Part shown: positions 1 through 6,331 of the stretch, piece after piece
How the letters are laid out: the number at the start of each line of letters is the position of its first letter
Position numbering within the stretch: position 1 is the first letter of the stretch
DNA from: a virus
Direction: 5' to 3' (one strand)
DNA length: 42,486 nucleotides
IMG/VR virus record: IMGVR_UViG_3300048930_000170
Span: 1 to 42,486 of that record
Made by a program: the position numbers and the translations under genes
The notes under the pieces: generated by a model
The model's database searches: none
What the model saw: only the letters and a program-made list of their open reading frames with translations
What the model was told of the DNA's origin: nothing

Positions 1-150
1 CTACATCGTCCTTCAGGACATCGATTACCACCACAACGGCGACTACATGCACTTCGGTGGCGAGCGCATGACCGGGTTCTTCATGAACGGGTGCTGGCAG
101 ACGCCGCATCCGAACTCGACGCTCGGATCGATGGCTCGCGACGCCATGCC
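1..150. repeat. Terminal direct repeat, left copy (assembly overlap)
   Basis: Matches 42337-42486 base for base except at position 127, which is A here and C at 42463. The difference lies in the third position of a glycine codon and is silent. The tailspike frame runs uninterrupted from the right copy into the left. The simplest reading is a circular or concatemeric molecule whose contig overlaps itself by 150 bp, not a biological terminal repeat. The mismatch suggests two variants in the sequenced population or a base-call error. Confidence 0.93.
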
Positions 151-1642
151 GGAATACTACACGACGAATTCGCACAACTCGGTGCGCGGCAACATCATCA
201 TGTGGGGCGTTCGTGCGTCGTCGTTCCGCATCCGGCACGGATGGAGCGGCGGGCTGTCGCGCGAAAACCTGCTTGCAAACCAGCAGAGCTTCCGCCCGAG
301 CAGCACAGATCGGGTGCAGTTTATCCTGACCGGAACCGTTATCGAGGGCGCGCAGAACTCCTTCGGCATGTTCCGGTCGGGTGACAGGGTCGGGCGGCTT
401 CAAAACTGCCTTATCGACAAGTGCCTGTTCCTGATCTCGCCGCTTGTGGTGAACGAGGCCATCGCGGTCTTTGACGTCAACCCGAGCTACACCGTGCGGA
501 ACTCGATCGTCTACCGCCCGAACACGCCTGCGGTAGGCCCCAGCAACACGCCCGACCGCGATCACACGCGATGGGACAGGTCGCCCAGCTTCAACAACGC
601 CGACCCCAACTGGCGTCCGTTCAAGGGCGGCACCCGGAGCTTCACCGGCCCCGGGGCGGACCCGCAGCTTCAATTCGCCGACGTGCTGTTCGCGAACAAC
701 CTGATCGTCGATGACCGCAGCGCGGCGAACGGCGCCTCGGGCGTGACGAGCTACTTCGAGAACGTCGGCAACTGGCCCTTCCGGGTCGAGAATTGCCTCG
801 TCGTGGCGCCGAACCTGCCCGTGCCGATGACGCCGGTCGGCATCGACCGCACGCCGCTGTCCTGGCAATCGACGATGGGCGGCCTTCGCTGGATGTGGGA
901 GGTTGTGCGCGGCACGCTCGCAAGCGACGTCGCCCCTGGCGGCACGCTGACCGCGCCCTATCCGCTTGATTGGTACAGGAACCCGACGACGGCGGCGTCC
1001 TATGCCGGGTCCTACAACCTGCACACGCTGTTCTTCCGGGAGTCGCTCGGCCTGACCTACACGGGCCTGACCGGCACGCTCAATGTCGGGGACACGATCA
1101 CACAAGGCACGCGAAACGGCACCATCCGTTCTATCCGCGACACCGGAGGCGGCGGCGGGTTTATCATCTATACCCGGAACCCTCGGCCCGACAGGCCCGA
1201 TTTACTGCAAGACCCCATCAACATTGGCGCCTTCACGACAAGCGGCGGCGCATCCGGCACGATTCCTGCAAGAGCGGACATCGCGGGGCTGGGCGTGACG
1301 ACCTACACCGGAGGCGGCGAGAAGATCGACGTCAACATTCAGGGCGCGCTCGGGATCACCTTCGGCGCGAGCGACATCACGCTGACGAACAACAGCAACT
1401 ACGTCTGGCCCGCCGGTCGGGCGTGGCGGCTGCTTCTGGATCGCGGCACGACGCTGATGGCGCAGGACGAACTAACGCGCGTCGATCCGAACATCCCGTC
1501 GCAGTATCGACCGACCGCGAACGTTGCCCCGAACATGGCGCAGTATCGGGCGCTCGAGGACTTCAGCGGGCGCATCCGGCGCGGGGTCAATCACCCTGAC
1601 AGCGTGCCGGGGGCTGACAGCAGCGGGCCGTGGTTCGTCTGA
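1..1642 (+). CDS. Tailspike, C-terminal part (continues from 41102)
   Basis: This is the 3' part of the gene that begins at 41102. Joined across the circle it encodes about 958 residues. The frame is open from base 2, and the right-hand copy of the overlap reads into it without a shift. The sequence is rich in N, G, S and aromatic residues with many short beta-strand-like turns and parallel runs such as VENCLVV and VRNSIVYR. These are typical of right-handed beta-helix tailspikes that bind or cleave surface polysaccharide. A Gly-rich insertion (GGGGG) lies near base 1150. No catalytic signature is certain. It ends in TGATG, so the next gene starts on the same A. The fold is inferred from composition and position. 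Confidence 0.8.
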   Translation, partial: YIVLQDIDYHHNGDYMHFGGERMTGFFMNGCWQTPHPNSTLGSMARDAMPEYYTTNSHNSVRGNIIMWGVRASSFRIRHGWSGGLSRENLLANQQSFRPSSTDRVQFILTGTVIEGAQNSFGMFRSGDRVGRLQNCLIDKCLFLISPLVVNEAIAVFDVNPSYTVRNSIVYRPNTPAVGPSNTPDRDHTRWDRSPSFNNADPNWRPFKGGTRSFTGPGADPQLQFADVLFANNLIVDDRSAANGASGVTSYFENVGNWPFRVENCLVVAPNLPVPMTPVGIDRTPLSWQSTMGGLRWMWEVVRGTLASDVAPGGTLTAPYPLDWYRNPTTAASYAGSYNLHTLFFRESLGLTYTGLTGTLNVGDTITQGTRNGTIRSIRDTGGGGGFIIYTRNPRPDRPDLLQDPINIGAFTTSGGASGTIPARADIAGLGVTTYTGGGEKIDVNIQGALGITFGASDITLTNNSNYVWPAGRAWRLLLDRGTTLMAQDELTRVDPNIPSQYRPTANVAPNMAQYRALEDFSGRIRRGVNHPDSVPGADSSGPWFV

Positions 1643-1977
1643 TGGCGTCGCCGAGATACGAGCCGAAGATCAGCCTCGGCAACATCCTGACCGCGGTGCC
1701 GATGATCGCACTGTGCGGTGTCATGTATGCCGACCTTCGCGGCGATGTTCGCGCGCAGGCCACGAAGAACGTCGAGCAGGACGCCGCCATCGCGCAGACC
1801 GAGGCCGAAATCAAGGCCGAGCGGGCGGCGCGGTCGAGCGTCGAGCGCGACGTGGCGGTCCTCGTGACGCAGCTCTCCAGCGTGAGCAGCAACCTTGAGC
1901 GCGCCTTTTCCGAACTTGCCGCGACGAACGCACTGATCCGCAGCTATTTCGACCAGCGCCGGGAGGGCGGGCAATGA
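1642..1977 (+). CDS. Membrane-anchored coiled-coil protein of the lysis cassette
   Basis: 111 residues. The ATG overlaps the tailspike stop codon (TGATG). A single hydrophobic segment spans roughly residues 12-30 and is followed by a long Ala/Glu/Arg/Gln helix that looks coiled-coil to about residue 100. Its position directly before the endolysin suggests a role in lysis, either holin-associated or spanin-like, but a separate spanin pair lies downstream. Small single-pass phage proteins of this shape also occur as unassigned virion or membrane proteins. I do not recognise a specific family. Confidence 0.6.
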   Translation: MASPRYEPKISLGNILTAVPMIALCGVMYADLRGDVRAQATKNVEQDAAIAQTEAEIKAERAARSSVERDVAVLVTQLSSVSSNLERAFSELAATNALIRSYFDQRREGGQ

Positions 1978-2495
1978 AGGCAGTTCTCGACGAGGCGTCG
2001 AAGCACATCGGGCTCAAGGAGATCCCGGGCGCCAAGCACAACCCGACGATCGTGCAGATGTTCGCGGACGTGGGCCACGAGTGGGTCAAGGATGACGAGA
2101 CCGCATGGTGCGCCGCCTTCGTCGGGGCGATCCTGAAGCGCGTCGGCCTGCCGCACACAGGCAAGCTCAATGCCCGCAGCTACCTGCTCTGGGGTGACGC
2201 GGTAAAGCCCGCACTGGCCGAGCCTGGCGACGTGATGATCTTTTCCCGCGGCGACCCGAACGGCTGGCAGGGGCACGTCGCGTTCTTCGTGCGGCCGGCC
2301 GAGGGCGGCTACATGGTCTGCGGCGGCAACCAGTCGAACGCGGTGACGGTGGCCTTCTACCCGAAGAACCGGCTGCTCGGCGTGCGGCGCATGAAGATGC
2401 CCGAGCCCGTCATACCTGTCGTCACCGCGCCGGCCACGTTCTTCGCCCGCTTCGTCGGTTGGCTTCAATCGTTCCGCAAAGGAGGTCGCACATGA
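1974..2495 (+). CDS. Endolysin, NlpC/P60- or CHAP-like peptidase/amidase (TIGR02594-type)
   Basis: 173 residues. Probably cleaves peptidoglycan peptide or amide bonds at lysis. The Cys-His-Asn pattern is visible: C46 in the context ETAWCAAFV, H101 in GWQGHVAFF, and N119 in CGGNQSN, with the expected spacing. The N-terminus, ASKHIGLKEIPG, is typical of TIGR02594 phage proteins. There is no signal peptide, so export must depend on a holin. The C-terminal 25 residues (FFARFVGWLQSF) are amphipathic. It overlaps the previous gene by 4 nt and the next start by 4 nt (ATGA). The catalytic assignment rests on motifs only. Confidence 0.82.
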   Translation: MKAVLDEASKHIGLKEIPGAKHNPTIVQMFADVGHEWVKDDETAWCAAFVGAILKRVGLPHTGKLNARSYLLWGDAVKPALAEPGDVMIFSRGDPNGWQGHVAFFVRPAEGGYMVCGGNQSNAVTVAFYPKNRLLGVRRMKMPEPVIPVVTAPATFFARFVGWLQSFRKGGRT

Positions 2496-2707
2496 CCCGC
2501 TTTCTGACCTACGGCATCGGCATGATCGTCATGGGTGCCGCGCTCGTTCTGTCCGTGATGGGCTGGGCGACCTACGACCCCGACACCGGCAACCTCGACA
2601 TCCATCCGGTCAACGTGCAGGAGGTCGCCGCTTACCTTGTGGGCCTGATCGCCAGCGCAACCGCCGCCCGGGCGTGGTGGAAGGGCCTCGTGGGGCGCGA
2701 GAAGTGA
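2492..2707 (+). CDS. Holin-like two-segment membrane protein
   Basis: 71 residues. The ATG at 2492 was chosen because it overlaps the endolysin stop (ATGA) and follows an excellent ribosome-binding site, AAAGGAGGT, at 2478-2486. Two hydrophobic segments at about residues 5-24 and 46-60 are joined by a polar loop. The C-terminus is basic (WWKGLVGREK). Size, topology and position between endolysin and spanins fit a holin that would permeabilise the inner membrane for endolysin access. The exact holin class is not identifiable. Confidence 0.65.
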   Translation: MTRFLTYGIGMIVMGAALVLSVMGWATYDPDTGNLDIHPVNVQEVAAYLVGLIASATAARAWWKGLVGREK

Positions 2708-2958
2708 CCGAGCTTCTGGATCTCCTGCCGGGCTCTGGCCCCATCTACGCGCTCATCGGCGTGCTGGGCGGCGTTCTGGCTCTCTGGGTGGGTGGACGTG
2801 CCCGCGACCGGACAAGCCGTCAGGCGGGGCGCTCAGAGGCTGAGAGAGACGCGGCGCGCGACACAGTGGAGAGGATCGAGAAGGGCAATGAGCAAGTGGC
2901 TGACAATCGCGGCGGCGATCCTGCTGACCGGCTGCGTGACAACGACGCCAAGTGGTGA
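2704..2958 (+). CDS. Inner-membrane spanin (Rz-like)
   Basis: 84 residues from GTG at 2704, which overlaps the holin stop. One N-terminal transmembrane segment (about residues 13-30) is followed by a highly charged periplasmic helix rich in R, E, D and A, as in Rz-type i-spanins. The 3' end of the gene contains, in another frame, the start of a lipoprotein gene at 2888. This nested arrangement is characteristic of Rz/Rz1 pairs, which join inner and outer membranes in the last step of lysis in Gram-negative hosts. The periplasmic part is short for an Rz protein. Confidence 0.65.
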   Translation: MTELLDLLPGSGPIYALIGVLGGVLALWVGGRARDRTSRQAGRSEAERDAARDTVERIEKGNEQVADNRGGDPADRLRDNDAKW

Positions 2959-3082
2959 CGCCGGGTGCGTCAGCTACGGCATCCAGCGGCCGCTCATGCC
3001 TCGAGACGTGCCGCTGCCGGAAGGGCCGTGGGCTCAGTGGGTCGCGGATCTGGATGACCGCATGACCGGGACGTGTCGCTAG
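2888..3082 (+). CDS. Outer-membrane lipoprotein spanin (Rz1-like)
   Basis: 64 residues, starting inside the i-spanin gene in a different frame. It has a short signal peptide (MSKWLTIAAAILLTGC) with a good lipobox, LLTGC, and the lipidated Cys would be residue 16. The mature part is short and proline-containing (RPLMPRDVPLPEGPW), as in many Rz1 proteins. Lipidation and partner are inferred from the motif and the overlap. The last 89 nt overlap, tail to tail, the leftward gene ending at 2994. Confidence 0.75.
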   Translation: MSKWLTIAAAILLTGCVTTTPSGDAGCVSYGIQRPLMPRDVPLPEGPWAQWVADLDDRMTGTCR

Positions 3083-3191
3083 GCGCGTTGTTCTGACAGC
3101 CACACATCTCGTTGTGCCCCATGCAGGGGCAGCGCCGGCCGGCCTCGATCTGCCACGGCTCGCGCGCGTCAGGCGGCAGGCGGCGGGTCAT
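2994..3191 (-). CDS. Small Cys-rich protein, last gene of the leftward accessory operon
   Basis: 65 residues. The start overlaps the stop of the preceding gene (ATGA), as elsewhere in this operon, which supports translation. The middle carries a cluster CPCMGHNEMCGCQN that could bind a metal. The C-terminal third overlaps the o-spanin gene on the other strand and may be constrained by it. Function unknown. A premature-looking tail or a spurious frame is possible, hence the moderate confidence. Confidence 0.5.
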   Translation of the reverse strand: MTRRLPPDAREPWQIEAGRRCPCMGHNEMCGCQNNAPSDTSRSCGHPDPRPTEPTALPAAARLEA

Positions 3192-3529
3192 CCCTCCTGA
3201 CCCGGTGAAGCGGTGAGGGCGGCGCTATCTTGAAGATACGTTCGCGCCTCTTCAACCGGCCAAGCCGCCACCCCTGCGTAAGTGCTGCCGCGAATGTTGG
3301 CCTCAATGGTCATGCCGCCGGCGCCGCCAGAAACAAACCTGCCACGGTCACATGCGTCCACGACGGCTTGCAGATGCCCCCGCAGACTTTCGACCTCGGC
3401 CAGCGCGGCGTCACGCTCTGCGCGGAGTGCTTCGTAGGCATCCGCAGCGGCCAAAAGCTGCTGCTCCTGTAGCTCGCTCGCTTCCTTGGCCCACATGCGA
3501 ATGGCGGCTATGTGTTCCACATCACCCAT
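3188..3529 (-). CDS. Hypothetical protein with helical N-terminal half
   Basis: 113 residues from ATG at 3529, beginning MGDVEHIAAIRMWAKE. A longer frame upstream is Pro/Arg-rich and overlaps the neighbouring gene, so I rejected it. Residues about 10-60 are helical and coiled-coil-like (QEQQLLAAADAYEALRAERDAALAEV). The remainder has Gly/Ala-rich turns and the phrase TYAGVAAWPVEEARTYL. It overlaps both neighbours by a few bases in a translationally coupled operon. Function unknown. Confidence 0.65.
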   Translation of the reverse strand: MGDVEHIAAIRMWAKEASELQEQQLLAAADAYEALRAERDAALAEVESLRGHLQAVVDACDRGRFVSGGAGGMTIEANIRGSTYAGVAAWPVEEARTYLQDSAALTASPGQEG

Positions 3530-3881
3530 TGTCCCGCTCCTTCGCGGCGTTCGTCTGCTCCCACCAGGCTTCGTCCGCGTGGGCTTGGGCGGCGGCTTGG
3601 GCGGCTTCGAGGGTGGGGTGACGGGAAAGATCAACGCGCAAACTGCCGCTAATGTCGTGAGCGACAAACTCGTCCTCTTTGCGCTCGATCTCGAAGCCAT
3701 CGGTATACCAGGTTGTTTCCTTCACGAACCTGCCGACCGTATGCGCGCGCCAAACCAACCGCCCCGGCCCCACGAGGTCCAGCACGGCGCGGGCGGCTTC
3801 CTCGGCGGTCACATAGTCAACGCCAGTGATGCGGCTGATGTCGTTCCGCGCCTTCTTCACCAGCCAGTCAGGCGCGTTCAT
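3522..3881 (-). CDS. Hypothetical protein
   Basis: 119 residues (MNAPDWLVKKARNDISRITG...). N-terminal helix, then mixed alpha/beta with several Trp and charged residues, and an Ala-rich C-terminal helix (ATLEAAQAAAQ-like) ending in KERDNG. The start overlaps the upstream stop by four bases. No family recognised. Its codon use matches neighbouring real genes and the operon structure supports it. Confidence 0.65.
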   Translation of the reverse strand: MNAPDWLVKKARNDISRITGVDYVTAEEAARAVLDLVGPGRLVWRAHTVGRFVKETTWYTDGFEIERKEDEFVAHDISGSLRVDLSRHPTLEAAQAAAQAHADEAWWEQTNAAKERDNG

Positions 3882-4135
3882 GGCTTCGGCTCCAGTGAGG
3901 CGAGGAGGGCGGATGTGCGCTGCCGCAATTCGCGGTCATCATCGCCTTCCTGCATGTCCAGCCATCGTTGCAGCGCCTCGACCAGTTCCTCGGCCTTCTC
4001 GCGCGCGGGGGTGGCGAGGAGGTAGCGCGAATAGTCTGGGTGGTCGTATAAGTGGCCGTTTGTTACGAACGTCTGGCCGTAGCGTTCCAGATACTCGGGC
4101 TGCATGTTCATCGCGATGCGATCAGGCGCGCTCAT
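3878..4135 (-). CDS. Hypothetical protein
   Basis: 85 residues from ATG at 4135 (MSAPDRIAMNMQPEYLERYG). The start lies 14 bases inside the end of the upstream gene. A longer frame to 4204 would overlap that gene further and was rejected. The C-terminal half is strongly helical (REKAEELVEALQRWLDMQEGDDDRELRQRTSALLASLEPKP). Function unknown. Confidence 0.6.
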   Translation of the reverse strand: MSAPDRIAMNMQPEYLERYGQTFVTNGHLYDHPDYSRYLLATPAREKAEELVEALQRWLDMQEGDDDRELRQRTSALLASLEPKP

Positions 4136-4508
4136 CGCCGATACTCCCGTTGATCGCAGCCATGACGGCATCCCGCGTCCGATCGGCCTTATCTCCCGCC
4201 GCAACGCTGTAGGCCATGCTCGCCCCGTTCGGCAGGCGGATCGTCACCAGCAGCCCGGCGTCGGGATCACAAGCGGGCGCGTAAAGCGACAGGTAGGGCT
4301 GGCCGCGCAGCCTCTCCGAGTCCCACTCCCCGCGCGCGTCCAAGCTCATGCCGTCGCGGTCCATAACGGCAGTCCTGAGGGCATCGTCGTCGTCCGTGAA
4401 GGTGTTGACGAGCACCCATTCACCCTCTGCTTCGGGCTCTACCCACCAAAGCCAGCCCCATTCGTTGATGCACTCGTCGGGGTTGTAGGCGGTCACGATC
4501 TTGGTCAT
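4122..4508 (-). CDS. Hypothetical acidic Trp-rich protein
   Basis: 128 residues from ATG at 4508 (MTKIVTAYNPDECINEWGWLWWVEP). The ATG overlaps the stop of the upstream gene by four bases. The protein is acidic with many aromatic residues (WGWLWW) and a run TDDDDALR. The central part looks beta-rich. No family recognised. The longer frame upstream is a low-quality Arg/Ser-rich stretch and was excluded. Confidence 0.65.
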   Translation of the reverse strand: MTKIVTAYNPDECINEWGWLWWVEPEAEGEWVLVNTFTDDDDALRTAVMDRDGMSLDARGEWDSERLRGQPYLSLYAPACDPDAGLLVTIRLPNGASMAYSVAAGDKADRTRDAVMAAINGSIGDERA

Positions 4509-4837
4509 TCGGTGTCTCCCTCGGGAAGATTGGCGCCGCCGGGATTGGCAAGCGCGTGACGCATGGATGCTCTGTCCAGACGTTCGATTTCGGCGGCAAT
4601 GAGGGCGCCCGCCTTGACGAGATTGGCGCGCCGATCCTTGGAAGGCTTCCACCACGCCGCATCGAACGGCCACATCACCGGCAAGCCCTTGCTCGGAATC
4701 ACTGTCGTGAAGGCATAGCATCCGGCGGCAACGGCCAATTCGCCATTCAGGTGGCGGTCGTCGTGGTCGTGCGACCATCCTTCTTCAAAGACCTGACGCC
4801 ACCGCTCCTGTGAGATAGCGCCTATACCTGTGCTCAT
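4505..4837 (-). CDS. Conserved-looking phage hypothetical protein
   Basis: 110 residues (MSTGIGAISQERWRQVFEEGWSHDHDDRHLNGELAVAAGCY...). The pattern ERxRQxxxEGWxxxHDDxHxxGEL...AAxCYA...WPFDxxWWKP is one I know from many phage and prophage proteins of unknown function. It overlaps both neighbours by four bases. The HDD/H cluster could bind metal, but there is no demonstrated activity that I can name. Confidence 0.7.
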   Translation of the reverse strand: MSTGIGAISQERWRQVFEEGWSHDHDDRHLNGELAVAAGCYAFTTVIPSKGLPVMWPFDAAWWKPSKDRRANLVKAGALIAAEIERLDRASMRHALANPGGANLPEGDTE

Positions 4838-5106
4838 CTGTTCACTCCTAGGACTTTGGGCAGGCCGGTTTCCTCAGCCATGCGGGGAATCAAGCGCGCC
4901 GAAGGCACGCGGTTTGTGGACGCCAGACGTTCGGCCTTGAGCCATATCGCCATTTGGCGCCCCATCTCGTATCGCCCGGCTTCCGCTGGTGACGGTCGGG
5001 CGTCATAGTCGGGTGGATCGCCCCTCCACACCTCAAGGAAGCCAGCTCGGAAAGCTGGCAGGCGCAGCCACTCGCGCGCTCCGATGATCCGCTCGCCGTG
5101 GTTCAT
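4834..5106 (-). CDS. Hypothetical protein with CrpP/ribosome-modulation-factor-like flavour
   Basis: 90 residues from ATG at 5106. This start was chosen because it overlaps the upstream stop (TGATG) and follows GGGAGGGG. Two upstream GTG codons are possible. The sequence GxxAG..Y..GRQMAIWLKAE with an N-terminal basic FRAGFLEVWRGDPPDYD resembles small phage proteins with an RMF-type G-Y-x-x-G-R motif, but the match is loose and I give no function. Confidence 0.55.
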   Translation of the reverse strand: MNHGERIIGAREWLRLPAFRAGFLEVWRGDPPDYDARPSPAEAGRYEMGRQMAIWLKAERLASTNRVPSARLIPRMAEETGLPKVLGVNR

Positions 5107-5402
5107 CACCACCCCTCCCTCTGAATACGGTCAATGAGCGCCGGGTCACACGGCCCGCCGCAGATCACGTCATTGCCGGGACCGCCTTCGATCAGGTCAG
5201 GGCCGTCCGTGCCTTGGATGAAGTCGTCGCCGTCCGTGCCTATGATGGTGTTGGGGGCTTCCCGGCCACCGGCCCCCTCGGTGTTTGCAAGCGCCGGCTC
5301 GTGTAGAGAGTGCGGAACCGAACCGTCGCCGCCGGAATTGATGCGCCCTGTCGGCTCGTGACAGGGAATGAGGACGAACAGGAGGGGAATGACGCAGGTC
5401 AT
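5106..5402 (-). CDS. Mini RTX-repeat protein with N-terminal export signal
   Basis: 98 residues. The N-terminus (TCVIPLLFVLIPC) is a hydrophobic export signal ending in a Cys with a weak lipobox-like context (LIPC, Pro at -1). Residues 55-81 form three consecutive nonapeptides of the calcium-binding RTX type: GTDGDDFIQ, GTDGPDLIE, GGPGNDVIC. Such repeats fold into a calcium-loaded parallel beta-roll in large secreted proteins. A stand-alone protein with only three repeats is unusual. C14 is followed by HEPT, as in the tiny lipoprotein at 5659-5733. The ATG overlaps the upstream stop (ATGA). Confidence 0.65.
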   Translation of the reverse strand: MTCVIPLLFVLIPCHEPTGRINSGGDGSVPHSLHEPALANTEGAGGREAPNTIIGTDGDDFIQGTDGPDLIEGGPGNDVICGGPCDPALIDRIQREGW

Positions 5403-5659
5403 TGGGCGGCCTCTTCAACCAGCGTTCGGATCACGGTCCGCATCGCTCGAATTGCCGATATCGCCTTTTTCCCGCATCCAGGTTGCTTCACAAACTCGAC
5501 CTCATCAAGTTCGACCAGCATCCGCGCGTTTCGCGCCCCCGCGTTCCACGCGAGGTTCTTTGCGCGGGTAGACATGGGCAGATGGTGGACGCTTACGCCC
5601 AGGATCTCCCCGTCGCGGGCTTTTTCGCGCAACCACTCCAGATCGAAACGGGCGTCCAT
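5399..5659 (-). CDS. RNA polymerase alpha C-terminal-domain-like protein
   Basis: 86 residues from ATG at 5659 (TGATG overlap with the upstream stop, AAGGA seven bases before). A GTG one codon earlier is possible. Residues about 28-74 align with the bacterial alpha-CTD: STRAKNL corresponds to the SVRSANCL helix and VEFVKQPGCGKKAISAI to the second helix-hairpin-helix region. R32, N35, G63 and K65 fall at exactly the spacing of E. coli alpha R265, N268, G296 and K298, which contact UP-element DNA. Positions matching S299 and E302 are both Ala. It has no alpha N-terminal domain. It may bind DNA or activators and alter host promoter use. The role is inference. Confidence 0.72.
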   Translation of the reverse strand: MDARFDLEWLREKARDGEILGVSVHHLPMSTRAKNLAWNAGARNARMLVELDEVEFVKQPGCGKKAISAIRAMRTVIRTLVEEAAQ

Positions 5660-5733
5660 CACGCATTCCTTTCCGTGGGTTCGTGGCAGGCCGCAAGCGC
5701 CAGGAGCGCCGCGAGGGCAAGGGGGCGGGTCAT
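5659..5733 (-). CDS. 24-residue putative lipoprotein
   Basis: The sequence MTRPLALAALLALAAC is a near-minimal lipoprotein signal with lipobox LAAC. Only eight more residues follow the Cys (HEPTERNA). The start overlaps the upstream stop by four bases (ATGA) and the stop overlaps the next gene's ATG. The mature peptide would be a lipid-anchored nonapeptide, as small as entericidin or lysis-protein-type lipoproteins. The CHEPT stretch is shared with the RTX protein two genes downstream. Confidence 0.5.
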   Translation of the reverse strand: MTRPLALAALLALAACHEPTERNA

Positions 5734-5870
5734 CGCGGTTCCTCCACGCGGATGAGCAGCCACACGAGGAACCAGATGAACAGGACTCCCACGACGCTTT
5801 CTGAGATTGTACCAGTCAGGCCCGCAATCGACGCGAGGGCCATCTCCCAACGCTTGATGGGGCGAGTCAT
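5730..5870 (-). CDS. 46-residue single-pass membrane protein
   Basis: Translation gives MTRPIKRWEMALASIAGLTG, then a strongly hydrophobic segment (residues about 25-41, VVGVLFIWFLVWLLI) and a short RVEEPR tail. It overlaps upstream and downstream genes by ATGA junctions. Basic N-terminus and one membrane helix suggest an inner-membrane micro-protein. Function unknown. Confidence 0.55.
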   Translation of the reverse strand: MTRPIKRWEMALASIAGLTGTISESVVGVLFIWFLVWLLIRVEEPR

Positions 5871-5941
5871 TGGGATAGGCCCAATGCAAGTATAGCCACG
5901 AAAATGCTAACAATCAGACACCCTTGAATAAATCCTTCCAT
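5867..5941 (-). CDS. 24-residue membrane micro-protein
   Basis: Encodes MEGFIQGCLIVSIFVAILAL plus GLSQ. It is preceded by AGGAGG about eight bases from the ATG (complement of 5948-5953), the best ribosome-binding site in this part of the operon, and ends in an ATGA overlap with the next start. Essentially a single transmembrane helix. Its coupling and strong SD argue for translation despite its size. Confidence 0.5.
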   Translation of the reverse strand: MEGFIQGCLIVSIFVAILALGLSQ

Positions 5942-5981
5942 CACTCAGTCCTCCTAATGGGGGTCAGTGCTTCTAGGCGGG

Positions 5982-6086
5982 TCATTCATCCCACTCCTTC
6001 TGCTTGAAGAAAAACCGATAGTAGACCCGCCGCCCCGCGTAGATCAGGGCAGCAAGGGCTGCGAGGATAAGAACGGCCTCGGTCAT
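5982..6086 (-). CDS. 34-residue membrane micro-protein
   Basis: Encodes MTEAVLILAALAALIYAGRR followed by VYYRFFFKQKEWDE: one membrane helix, then a basic aromatic tail. The start overlaps the stop of the 6083-6307 gene by four bases. Between this gene and the next (5942-5981) an 11-codon frame from 5989 to 5954 exists (MNDPPRSTDPH) that I do not count as a gene. Function unknown. Confidence 0.5.
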   Translation of the reverse strand: MTEAVLILAALAALIYAGRRVYYRFFFKQKEWDE

Positions 6087-6307
6087 TGGTCAGTCCTTTC
6101 GGAAGAGGCGATAAGCGGAACTTCGGTCAGTGGGGTAACTGTCCATCCGTCCGGTCTGTGCAAGAAGACGTAATGGTCCCCGAAGTAGACCACATAAGGC
6201 AGACCATAAGCGGTGTAGCGAACGCGCCGAACCATGCAGGTAGCAGAGTTCGCCATCTGAACGTATTGCCAGCCCCAAAGCCAATTGAAGAGCGGCCACA
6301 GGCGCAT
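6083..6307 (-). CDS. First gene of the accessory operon, hypothetical
   Basis: 74 residues from ATG at 6307, with GGAGG upstream. A GTG directly before it is an alternative. Trp-rich N-terminus (MRLWPLFNWLWGWQYVQMANS), then a beta-rich core reading RVRYTAYGLPYVVYFGDHYVFL, where GDHYVF looks like a small beta-barrel strand. It opens the leftward series of overlapping genes that ends at 2994. I see no confident promoter. The upstream 110 bp contain repeats described separately. Confidence 0.6.
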   Translation of the reverse strand: MRLWPLFNWLWGWQYVQMANSATCMVRRVRYTAYGLPYVVYFGDHYVFLHRPDGWTVTPLTEVPLIASSERTDQ

Positions 6308-6331
6308 CACGCGGCCCTCCGCGTGTTTGAA

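Noticed and set aside
5954-5989. 11-codon frame MNDPPRSTDPH
   Set aside because: Too short to support; may be chance between two micro-genes.
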